Of a stretch of 64,000 nucleotides of DNA, positions 1 through 10,148 are shown piece after piece. Source of the stretch: Isoetes taiwanensis (taxonomy: Eukaryota; Streptophyta; Lycopodiopsida; Isoetales; Isoetaceae). The stretch covers positions 2,475,614 to 2,539,613 of the forward strand of contig JAJEKV010000031.1 of NCBI GenBank assembly GCA_021234155.1, in the 5' to 3' direction. Each line of letters opens with the position of its first letter. Position 1 is the first letter of the stretch. Made by a program: the position numbers and the translations under genes. A model generated the notes under the pieces. It saw nothing but the letters and a program-made list of their open reading frames with translations. It did no database searches and was not told the origin of the DNA.

Positions 1-1130
1 TATCCACGGAAGCTTCTTACTCATGGACAGGCCATCAAAGTACTTGGAACTTCCAGGTTTGGAGAAACAACTATTTTGATGGTCAACTGCAAGTTATCTC
101 TCTTTGTTGCATTATAGTGGCCAAATGAATTCTCAGCAGTACCCATGTGTATATGGCTTGTTTGTTTCGAGCCCCATAGGTTAAAGTATAGGAGCTCATT
201 GCAATAGTCTAAAACTTGGTATTGAGGAGGTAATTAAGATAGTCTGGTCTAAATACATCCTCCCCAAGTGGGCAAGTGGCGTGGGTATCATGGACTTCTT
301 ACTGCAGAGTAAGGTCCTCATCTCAAAATTCATTTGAAGGCTCCTAAATGATGAAGAGACTCTCCTGGTCTATCTCTTCTTAAACAATCACTTGGTCATT
401 GTATTCCTCTAAGCAAGAAGGCAGTCAAACCAGTTCTTCCTTGGGCACAATTTCACCCGGTTGAGCCATTTCCAAATGCATCTCCTTTCCTACGAGGATT
501 AATGGCAACATGGGTTGCGGTTAGACATCTATTTTGGCCACTTCCTTATATTTATGCTCTCTTATTGTGGCCAAACCTCTCAGCACCTCCATTTGCTCTA
601 TCGATTCATCTTCTTACATGGAGACGATGGATCCTAGTAGGCGTTGTCTCTATTAAAGCATGGTATGAAAGTGGTTGTCTTTTGTCATGGCCTCCGTTTT
701 AGGCAAAATTTTACTCTCAATGTTGGGATATAACTTTATGGGAGAAGGTAGCAGAGAACTTGCCTCTCATAGTGGAAGTTGATGCCATGGAAAGGGTGTC
801 ATGGGGTTGGAGAATATTCACAAAGACAAGTACTTTGCCCACTCCATATATCATCTCCTTTTAGCTCCATGACCTCTCCCACTACTAAATGGATGGCAAC
901 TGTAGATCCCAGATTGTTGTAGCCCAGACTAAAATATTGATGGCTTATAAGTTGTCATCCCTGAGGGAAGAAGCGTGGGACTGTATTTGAATTTAACATC
1001 TTCAAATTAATTCTTAGTCTTCTATGCTGGAATAAATAAATAATGCTTCAGGCTCATGTTTTAGGAGCTTTTTCTTATGCTTACACAACTAGATGAGATA
1101 TATGCATGTTGTTTACTTTTGATTAATAAA
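1..1130 (+). pseudogene. Degraded LINE ORF2 3' part with 3' UTR
   Basis: Nucleotide-level resemblance to the better preserved LINE at 2386-4380. The stretch at about 280-345 (activity-neutral ORF2 region read as 'MDFLLQSKVLISKF') matches the 'MIHFLLQSKVLISKF' part of the later copy, and the 'ATGCATCTCCTTTCCT' stretch near 476 recurs at 3254 and 13624. The frame is interrupted by many stops and the zinc-finger region seems to be missing. The segment near 930-1000 resembles the end of ORF2, and the tail contains TTAATAAA followed by a T-run near 1128. It is diverged enough to be a different subfamily or a much older insertion. Its 5' end lies outside the window. Confidence 0.6.
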
Positions 1131-2348
1131 CTTTTTTTTGTCCTTAAAAATTGTAATGTTAAAATAAATCCCATCATAACTTGCCCAGCATGTCGCACAT
1201 GTTGGCCTTCAATGTCGTAAATGGACAAGGCCAAGTTATTTGTATAACTTACCCACCTTAGGCAAGGCAACCCTACATTGTCACTTGAAGCCACTTCATT
1301 AGCCCCTTGCCATGTGGAACCATCCTATTGATGCCATGTGGACCTATTCAAGTGAACTCTAACCTATATAGGCCTAAATCATAGCCCCGGTCCATTTTTG
1401 CACTCCAACTGTCAGCTAACCTTGCCACCACCTTGCAACTTAGAATTAAGGATCGTTTTCGACAGGATTGTATGCCAGCTCGAGCTCAATACTATCTCAT
1501 CACTAAATATGCAGCCAGATAGGGAGATGCTAGCATCATGAGGCAATGGCGAAGAACCAGGTATTTGATGTAGATGACATGGGATGCATGCTTTCAGATA
1601 GGTTACCATGTTATATCTCTTGTAGAACTATCCTAGAACCTGTAGTTCTAGTTCAAGAAGCCTAATCAATGAACCCTAACTGTAAGTTAATTTGCTTGTG
1701 AGTAGGATTCGTTGAATCTATGTTATTTCTCAAGTATATGGATGCTCTCACGATGATGGTTGATCATTGTTTCGGGGGGGATGGAGACCTAGTAGCAATT
1801 GTAGATGATGATGCTTCTAATGTAGATCTACTATTTCCCAATTATGCATAGAAGCCCCCGAAGGCCCCGTCGTATGGGGATGTATATCCGGCGGCAGCTT
1901 GGACCCTTGGTGCGTGAGTTCATGGGGCCATAGTGTGTTAGGCTCAATAGTCTACCGTGGGTAGAATTTGAGTCCGACACCTCTTAGGTAATGCATTGCC
2001 TTGGACGGGTTCAATAGATTACATGTGAACAAGTGATCGATGCCCTCCAACCGCCCCATCATTGGCACAATGTCTCATCGGTTGGGAACCCAAACCGCCT
2101 CACCGCACCAAGGGAGATGCACCTTAGAATGACCCTTTGGGGTCATGTTTTTGCAACCTACCGATGGAGCCTGCACCTATCTGCACAACATGCATAGGAG
2201 GGGCGGATGGAGTGGTCAACTCTAGCAATTCTATGCCAGCCAAAGCCAATGCCATTGCCATGACTCTGTCTACAGTTATTTGGAGACCCTAGCCAATAAT
2301 CATACTCCCCATTATGTCCGAGCATGGGTAGGAGACTTGTTATATGTT
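1131..2348. other. Intergenic repeat-derived sequence, no gene seen
   Basis: No supported coding region. Short frames at 1061-1609 on the minus strand have no recognisable domain. The right part (about 2165-2300) is an old LTR fragment, listed separately; the rest I cannot assign. Confidence 0.5.
2165..2300 (+). repeat. Relic of a chromovirus-type LTR
   Basis: The stretch 'CCTATCTGCACAACATGCA' and the following 'AGGAGGGGCGGATGGAGTGG', then a run ending in 'TATGCCAGCCAAAGCC', align by eye with the LTR interior at about 43225-43330 and 54945-55030. They also align with the reverse complement of the minus-strand LTRs (about 58440-58510). It is therefore a fragment of the same LTR superfamily, diverged and lacking both ends. 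Confidence 0.55.
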
Positions 2349-2385
2349 ATTTATGTAACAGACCTAGCAACCTAGCACCAACATT

Positions 2386-4380
2386 TTTTCAGGTGGGACG
2401 TGGCATTCGCCAAGGCTGTCCTTTGGCACCACTGCTTTTTACAATTGTGGCGGAGATTCTTTCTCAGGTATTCTCTCTTGCAGTGCAGGAAGGCATCCTG
2501 CATGGTCTTCCCATGAATAATGGTTCACAAGAGATCTGTAATCAGTATGCAGATGACACTTTCTTGTTCTTAATGGTTGATGAGCAGAATTTGCAGAATG
2601 CCATTTCTTTGTTGGACAGCTTTTCTTTGGCTTCTGGTATCTTTGTGGGGTGGCAAAAGTGTACTGCCCTGTGGGCTCTAGACTCTCCAGTGCCGTCTTC
2701 TGTGGTTGCATTTCCATGGAAGGTTCTTCCTCATGGGAAGGCAACTAAGCTTCTAGGCATTCCAGTTGGTATACACCTCTCATCTGGAGATGCGTGAGAT
2801 GTCATTATTAAGGGGTTGGAAAGGCATTTGTTCTGGTGGTCCACGGCTAAGTTATCCATGGCTGGTCGTGTAACTGTGGCAAAGTCAGTTCTGAGTGGTA
2901 CACATGTCTACATGGCATCCATCTTGCTGGCACCGCAGACAAAGATGTAGCTCATTGTTCGTACTGTTAGGAACTTCATTTGGGGTGGCACTGAAGAAGG
3001 AGCTGATGTTAAAGTTAGTTGGGCGAAGTGCATTATGCCTAAACTTTGTGGGGGGCTGAGGATGATTCACTTTCTTCTCCAGAGCAAGGTGCTCATCTCT
3101 AAGTTCATATGGCGGATTCTCAATAATGCTGATAATTCTCCAGGTCTGCATCTCATTCACCAGTCTTTACAGAGGTGCATTTCCTTTGGCTCTCCATCCA
3201 TTAAGCCTCTCCTCCCATGGGCATTATTCTATCCACTTTCTCCATATCCTAATGCATCTCCTTTCCTCAAGGGGTTGCTAGCTGCTTGGGAGACTGTGCG
3301 CACTTTGTTTCAGTTCCATCCAATGGCCCACACAGATTCTACAGCCAGTTGTTGGTGGATTCCTTTGGGTGACGGTCAGGCAGATTGTCCCCTGGTCTCT
3401 TCTATCCATCCATTGACGCAACGTCGGTGGCGAGCAGCAGGTGTGCTCACGGTATCTACATGGTATAATGAGACAAGATTATTGACGTGGAATGAGTTCA
3501 GATTGAAGTTCCTTCTCCTTCGTTGGGACCGGGGCATTTGGGAAAAAGTAGTTGCTACACTTCCTCCACACCCACAAGACGTGGCTCCCCAACTCTGGGT
3601 GGTTCATGGCAGTGTTAAGGAGGAGCACCTGGTGCACTCGATGTATGTGGTGCATCCTGAGGTGTTGCCTCCATCGCCAAAGTGGCCTTTAGTTGTCCAC
3701 GAGCCTCATCGTAAAGCAGTTTGGCGATGGGTATGGGATAAATTGCTTCATCCTAAGCTATCCATTTTATGGTGGCAGATCATTCATAGATGCCTGCGGG
3801 TAAACACTGTTGTTCATCGATTTCGTCCAGAAGTCTCTGTGATCTGCCCTCTTTGCACGCAGAGGGATGAGACAATTGAGCACTGCTTTTTCTTGTGTCA
3901 CCATGTTCGACCTGCTTGGCAGTGGCTTCTGAGTCTTTTCCATTGTGACTTGAATAGTCAGCAGGTCCTATTGTCAGTCTATCCTAGTTCTTGGGACAAG
4001 TTGGTAAAGAGGGCTTTCCACTTAGCATCTGCTTGGATCATCTGGTCCATCTGGAAGAGACGAAATCTCCTCATCTTCAAGGGACAGCTCTTTTCAGACA
4101 TGCAAGTGCTAAGCGATGCCCGTAGTCGCATTGTGAAGGCGTACAAGTGTTCTTCCTTAAAGGATGACATCAAAAGTGTCATTTGGGAGCAATATCTTTA
4201 GATTCACACCTATTCATAGCAAACAGTTGTGCTCATGGTGATCTGTGTTCTCTGCTTTTCTATGTTATGTATGTGGTGGGTAGTGTTGCTCTAGTGAATA
4301 TCTTCTCCACTGGGTTTTGAGTCCCCCATGTACTCTTTGTGTTCTTTTGAGTAATAAAGGTCCACGTTCATAAAAAAAAA
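2386..4380 (+). mobile_element. 5'-truncated LINE (plant L1-type) with poly(A) tail
   Basis: The segment begins within the reverse transcriptase part of ORF2, runs through the C-terminal zinc-knuckle domain and 3' UTR, has AATAAA at 4353-4358, and ends in nine A residues at 4372-4380. It is flanked by a short direct repeat (A)ACATT (about 2380-2385 and 4379-4384), consistent with a brief target duplication. 5' truncation is typical of target-primed reverse transcription. A worse-preserved copy lies at 13350-14630 and an older relative at 1-1130. Confidence 0.85.
2387..4201 (+). pseudogene. LINE ORF2 (reverse transcriptase, C-terminal half, zf-RVT)
   Basis: One frame carries the end of the RT palm: the RGIRQGCPLAP block, then the catalytic YADD at 2546-2557, then the thumb and the long L1-type C-terminal region. 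Near the end is the zf-RVT cysteine/histidine knuckle (CPLC, then EHC, then LCHH, about 3847-3910) inside the usual WxWDKLLHPKLSILWW context. The frame is interrupted by two in-frame stops, TGA at 2795-2797 and TAG at 2948-2950. The second is what a CAG to TAG change would give, i.e. C to T at a CHG site. The endonuclease domain and ORF1 are absent because of 5' truncation, so this copy cannot move by itself. The stop at 4199-4201 is probably the natural end of ORF2. Confidence 0.85.
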
Positions 4381-4458
4381 CATTAAGATGTGAGTAACGT
4401 TGCCATTATATAAGAGTGCATTTTCAATGGTAAAATAAATGATTATGCGCTAGGAATA

Positions 4459-4541
4459 CATGCATGCAATGTGTCCATACATGCAGCGTGTGCATGCATG
4501 CAACACCTGCATGCATACAAGGTCATTGTTAGGTTATATAA
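4459..4541 (+). promoter_or_regulatory. LTR promoter: RY/Sph (CATGCA) cluster and TATA box
   Basis: Four CATGCATG-type blocks lie between about 4459 and 4515, followed by GTTATATAAG (TATA box, about 4534-4541). CATGCA is the known binding core of plant B3 factors such as ABI3/FUS3/LEC2. The matching 3' LTR cluster is at 8434-8492 with its TATA at about 8512-8519. Spacing and order suggest a core promoter with an upstream enhancer; this is inference from motifs only. Short frames here rich in M-H-A-C are by-products of the CATGCA repeat. Confidence 0.5.
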
Positions 4542-6186
4542 GCGCAACAATATTATTCTTGATTGCTTGGGAAGGAGTTTTCCATGGGAAAGAAGCCTTT
4601 TTTGTTGTGGTGGATGTGCTTGCACCAGATTGATCAGAATTAAACCGAGAAGAAGGAGCAAAGTATTTCCAGGTGGGGGCCAAGTCTTGCACCTGGGGTT
4701 CTTGTGATGTCTATGTTTTGGTTGACGTAGTTTGGGAAAACTTAATGAGCTTTGATGATGGTTTGTAGATTTAATGGATTGAGGCATGATCTGAATTCAA
4801 TTAACATAATCAAAGGTAGATTCTTGAATGTAAAAGAGAAGGAAAAATAGTGCTTTTAGATTATCGTTTGTGGTTTTTATGTAATCATATAGTAGAGATT
4901 GATTCTAACTAGCTGAGAAATTGATGAGTTAAACACACATAATTGTATTACGATTGGATGATGTTATTACATTGTCTTAGGTTGTTGGTCCTTGAAAGTA
5001 TATCATGTCGGTGATTTAATTGTTCTAGGAGCATGGGATCATACTTACTATTGTCAATGTAGCAAGTTGTTAATGTTTGCATTATTGAAGGAATTATGAT
5101 TTATCATATCTCTGATTTGGTTGGCTTAGTAAAGTATAATTATGTGTGCATGGATTGTTGTTAAAAACATGTCTTTGGGATGTATCATGGTGTGGTTGCT
5201 TACCCACTAATATGACATTATGATTTGCTACACAATTTGGTTGACATTGAGAATCCCTTGTTGGAATATGCTATGATATATTTTTATTCGAAGTGCTATA
5301 GTAGTATTGGAATGCTCTGTGATATAATCCTCTGGGGCCGGAGTCTAGGTACGATGGTCTAGACTCGCGGTTATTGCACAGTGATATGTGAATGGTTTAT
5401 TTGGAACATCGGGCGTTGGTACCTTAGGGTACAACGTCTTGCACAGTTAAGTGGTCCTCCAATGCTGGACGCAGCATGGATGGGTGTGTACACACGTGGT
5501 TTACCCCGCCTCTATGTCACTGGCCTGATCAGCCGAGTTGACCATGCTCAGACCCAGAGGAATATTGGTTGTTGTCTATGTTGCCATGGTTGCTAAGTTG
5601 TTATTATATTAATTGGGATGTCTTGTATTGAATTGCAATGGTTGTAGTATGTAGTAGCTATTCATGGGTAAATTGTGCATTGTGGAACATGCTTGTATGG
5701 ATTACTAACTTGAGTTTTAGAGGCGAGGCTACAATAAGGTCAAGTTATTGTTTTTTGATGGATGCATTATGTCGTTGATGCTTTTGCATGTCCTAGAACC
5801 TCGATCCCCACTTAGTCCCTGTGACTAACCCCATTGTTGATGGTGTAAGCAGACGTGCAAAAGGCTCTGGAGTGTAACTAAGCTTTGAGAAGACGGTAGT
5901 AGGAATTGGATTGCAAATAAACAAACTTGTTGATTATTACAAGAACTGGGTTGAAAATATAATTGCTAAGTTCATGGATATAGCGTGAGAATATTATTAT
6001 TGGTTATGGGGGAATAGTTTTTGGGACCTTGGAATATTGATATAAAGATTAAATTCTTTACCTAAGTGTTATTGTTGTAGATGCATGAGTTAATTTCTTA
6101 AGTTTTTAAGCTTAAGTAGATCCAATGGTCGATATTGATGGGATCTCCAGTTACCATAAAGGTTAACTGGCCAGGCCCGTCACAGT

Positions 6187-6198
6187 TGGTATCAGAGC
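6187..6198 (+). other. Primer binding site (initiator-Met tRNA)
   Basis: TGGTATCAGAGC, two bases after the 5' LTR end, is complementary to the 3' end of plant initiator-Met tRNA and is the commonest PBS of plant LTR retrotransposons. Confidence 0.9.
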
Positions 6199-8335
6199 AT
6201 AGTTGGATCCTTGGATTATGATAGCGAAGTCTAGATTCAAGTTGAGGTTGTTGGATTATGGTAATAGTATTCAATTGAATATATGTGGAGATGACGCCCA
6301 TAGAGGAGGCGTGACAAATTGTTTTATGAAGGTATGTGAAATTGATTACATGGTTATGTCTATAATCTTGGTTGATTTTCTATCCTGCAAAGCAGATAAG
6401 CTAGAAAAATGTACTTCATCAAGGGGCTAACTTTGATTTAGGGTTGCCCATGTGCGCATAGCATGGAAGTGATGCTTGCGGGAGATTAAGTTACAGGTAT
6501 TGCGTTTCACTTTGATAACCACTCCTTATAGTGTAGATGTGATCTCGTAGTAGTATACTCTGATGGCAAGAAAATTTGGAATAAGCAGTGCATGATATAT
6601 AATGCCTATGATATTCAAGGAAGGTTCATCTCACCATATCGGATGAATAAGATTCTTGATGTGATGTTAGGTGCATCCTTTTGAAGCTAAAATTGAGAAA
6701 ACCAGACATCATCCATATATTGATATCCAGTGGTAAAATAACAATAGGTTGCTAAGTTGATAGCATTCAGGCTATGGTTGGATAAGGTTACGACATGTGG
6801 TTGTAAGACAAGTTTTGAGAATGCTTAGATATGGTTATAAAATAAGATTGACATGATAATCGGATTGAAGCTCATGTGTAAATAGTAGATGTGTGATGTA
6901 GAAGGAAATGTCATGATTACATCATGGTCCTACTTGAGGTCTATAAAGTTGTTGGAGGGTTATGGCTAGAATAGTCAGTGATAGCCTTGAAAAAGTTCTT
7001 GGCCTTAAAAAAATTCTTGGAGTATAAGAAAGTACTTAATGGAACAAAGTAGTCAGGTTAAGCATTTATATTTAGAGAATGATATCCACTTAAATTATGG
7101 CAGATTGTAGAATTGATTGGCCAAGATTAAACAATGTTATCCATCTTATGGATAATGAAGAAGAAGAAGATAAACAGAGGAATAACATATTTAATCGTGG
7201 TAGTGGGTAAACCATGAAGTTGAATGAAAGAGTTGTCAGATAAAGCCCAGACATGAGATAAAGGCAGAGGGGAATGTATAGACATGGGGAAGTGCCTTGA
7301 AAATCTTAGAATGTAATAGAAGAGTTGTAAGCACATCTAGTAATGGTGCTTCCATGTATTGGAATTATTTGGCATGCTAGAAGTGATTGTAGATTAATGG
7401 AGGGATGGTGATTGCATTACTTGATTAAGGATATAGTCAGCGGATTGAAGTTGTGAACGAAATACATGAAGTAAGAGCTTCATTGAAAACGACAATTGTT
7501 CATAGACTAACCAGTGTGATGGGGTAATATGTATGGAAGTAGGCTAAATATAGAGGTCAAGTATATAGCCTAGGATACTTTTGTCATTGGATGAACTCGT
7601 AGGGGAATTCTCTGTACCATGGGCTATAATTCTTATGGGATCCCTTGTATCAACTTAAGTATGTTACCTAGCTATAAGAAACACAGACTGGGGGACTTGA
7701 TTATGTATTTTACTTGTTACTTTTTGGATTTGGCCACCCAAGAAGTCTCGAGAGATTACATATCTAGTTCGACCGAGTAACTCTTTGGAATGGTGGGTTT
7801 TTTTTCTATGGCACGTACCTTCTTATGAAAAGTTACATTAATTGCATTACGTTTATTATATTGAATTGGATATGTATGTTCCTCTTTTCCTTTTTTTCCT
7901 TTTGTTGTTATTGATGCATAGAGTATACTCATAATATTTGAGTTAGTTCTAGACTCGGCGGTATGTTAAATTGAATGTTAGAAGGGTCGCGCATTGGAGC
8001 TATCTAGTATGTATCTTTCCTTTAGCTTAAATTACTTGTATGAAGCTAGCTTTGAACTTTCAAGTTTGGAGAGGCATCATCTTGGATTGGAACGCTAAGC
8101 TATTGTGTTTGACAAGGATGGGTCAGTTCTGAGGGACAAAATTGTATTCATTTGAGAGTATGTTGAATTGAGGATTAAGAGGTGAAGGCATAAAGAGAAG
8201 AGACCCAGGGGATTAAGGAGGCAGACTATAAAAAAAAATTAGATCAATGGTTGGGTTTCTTCCAAGGAAGATCTCACAAAGGGAGATACAAACTGGATTT
8301 TTCACGAGTGCTCTAAGATGCACCCATGAGGACAT
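6199..8335 (+). other. Non-coding internal region of the LARD-like element
   Basis: No frame longer than about 75 codons and no gag/pol motif. A purine tract with CTGGGGGACTTGA near 7690-7702 looks like a polypurine tract of a gypsy-type element, but the 3' LTR homology starts more than 600 bp further on, so its role here is unclear. Confidence 0.6.
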
Positions 8336-10143
8336 AGACCTAGCAACCTAGCACCAACATTAAGATGTGAGTAACGTTGCCATTATATAAGAGTGCATTT
8401 TCAATGGTAAAATAAATGATTATGCGCTAGGAATACATGCATGCAATGTATCCATGCATGCGGCGTGTGCATGCATGCAGCGTGTGCATGCATGCAAGGT
8501 CATTGTTAGGTTATATAAGCGCAACAATATTATTCTTGATTGCTTGGGAAGGAGTTTTCCATGGGAAAGAAGTCTTTTTTGTTGTGGTGGATGTGCTTGC
8601 ACCAGATTGATCAGAATTAAACCGAGAAGAAGGAGCAAAGTATTTCCAGGTGGGGGTCAAGTCTTGCACCTGGGGTTCTTGTGATGTCTATGTTTTGGTT
8701 GACGTAGTTTGGGAAAACTTAATGAGCTTTGATGATGGTTTGTAGATTTAATGGATTGAGGCATGATCTGAATTCAATTAACATAATCAAAGGTAGATTC
8801 TTGAATGTAAAAGAGAAGGAAAAATAGTGCTTTTAGATTATCGTTTGTGGTTTTTATGTAATCATATAGTAGAGATTGATTCTGACTAGCTGAGAAATTG
8901 ATGAGTTAAACACACATAATTGTATTACGATTGGATGATGTTATTACATTGTCTTAGGTTGTTGGTCCTTGAAAGTATATCATGTCGGTGATTTAATTGT
9001 TCTAGGAGCATGGGATCATATTTACTATTGTCAATGTAGCAAGTTGTTAATGTTTGCATTATTGAAGGAATTATGATTTATCATATCTCTGATTTGGTTG
9101 GCTTAGTAAAGTATAATTATGCGTTCATGGATTGTTGTTAAAAACATGTCTTTGGGATGTATCATGGTGTGGTTGCTTACCCACTAATATGACATTATGA
9201 TTTGCTACACAATTTGGTTGACATTGAGAATCCCTTATTGGAATATGCTATGATATGCTATATAATATTGGAATGCTCTGTGATATAATCCTCTGGGGCC
9301 AGAGTCTAGGTACGATGGTCTAGACTCGCGGTTATTGCACAGTGATATGTGAATGGTTTATTTGGAACATCGGGCGTTGGTACCTTAGGGTACAACGTCT
9401 TGCACAGTTGTGGTCCTCCAATGCTGGACGCGGCGTGGATGGGTGTGTACACACGTGGTTTACCCTGCCTCTATGTCACTGGCCTGATCAGCCGAGTTGA
9501 CCATGCTCAAACCCAGAGGAATATTGGTTGTTGTCTATGTTGCCATGGTTGCTAAGTTGTTATTATGTTAATTGGGATGTCTTGTATTGAATTGCAATGG
9601 TTGTAGTATGTAGTAGTTATTCATGGGTAAATTGTGCATTGTGGAACATGCTTGTATGGATTACTAACTTGAGTTTCAGAGGCGAGGCTACAATAAGGTC
9701 AAGTTATTGTTTTTGGATGGATGCATTATGTCGTTGATGCTTAGGCATGTCCTAGAACCTCGATCCCCACTTAGTCCCTGTGACTAACCCCATTGTTGAT
9801 GGTGTAAGCAGACGTGCAAGAGGCTCTGGAGTGTAACTAAGCTTTGAGAAGGCGGTAGTAGGAATTGGATTGCAAATAAACAAACTTGTTGATTATTACA
9901 AGAACTGGGTTGAAAATATAATTGCTAAGTTCATGGATATAGCGTGAGAATATTATTATTGGTTATGGGGGAATAGTTTCTGGGACCTTGGAATATTGAT
10001 ATAAAGATTAAATTATTTACCTAAGTGTTATTGTTGTAGATGCATGAGTTAATTTCTTAAGTTTTTAAGCTTAAGTAGATCCAATGGTCGAGATTGATGG
10101 GATCTCCAGTTACCATAAAGGTTAACTGGCCAGGCCCGTCACA
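8336..10143 (+). repeat. 3' LTR of the LARD-like element
   Basis: Collinear and almost identical with 2360-2385 joined to 4381-6184; ends GTCACA and is followed by ATTTA, matching 2349-2353. The CATGCATG cluster differs slightly between LTRs (an extra exact CATGCATGC repeat here), and a short stretch near 9258 differs by a small indel. The true left edge could be a few bases left of 8336, where sequence similarity to the 5' LTR stops. Confidence 0.75.
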
Positions 10144-10148
10144 ATTTA

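Larger units (their letters stand above)
2354..6184 (+). repeat. 5' LTR, split by a LINE insertion
   Basis: LTR sequence is 2354-2385 and 4381-6184; the middle is the LINE. The 24-bp block GACCTAGCAACCTAGCACCA plus ACAT, followed by TAAGATGTGAG, is continuous in the 3' LTR (8337-8371) but here is separated by 2 kb. This shows that the LINE landed in an already existing LTR. The LTR ends GTCACA directly before the Met primer site. Confidence 0.75.
2354..10143 (+). mobile_element. Non-autonomous LTR retrotransposon (LARD-like), with a LINE nested in its 5' LTR
   Basis: Long direct repeats (2354-2385 plus 4381-6184, and about 8336-10143) differ at only a small number of positions by eye. They flank an internal region of about 2.1 kb with no long reading frame. 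The left end starts TGTAACAG, the right end is CCGTCACA, and 5-bp ATTTA lies on both sides (2349-2353 and 10144-10148), as expected of an integrase-made target duplication. Right after the 5' LTR, TGGTATCAGAGC (6187-6198) is the classic primer binding site for initiator-Met tRNA. No gag or pol motif is visible, so an autonomous partner must have supplied the proteins. The near-identical LTRs suggest recent mobility. The exact start of the 3' LTR and its polypurine tract are unclear. Confidence 0.8.

Noticed and set aside
4443-4787. Protein-coding frames rich in M-H-A-C (also 8420-8684, 36409-37072)
   Set aside because: They are translations of CATGCATG repeats on either strand, within LTR or 181-bp repeats.
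4389-6184. 5' LTR starting at TGTGAG (4389) with ends TGTGA/TCACA
   Set aside because: Homology between the LTRs extends left of this point across the LINE, and only the start at 2354 gives matching ATTTA target duplications.
7690-7702. Polypurine tract CTGGGGGACTTGA marking the 3' LTR start
   Set aside because: LTR homology begins only near 8336; the 630 bp between has no counterpart in the 5' LTR.
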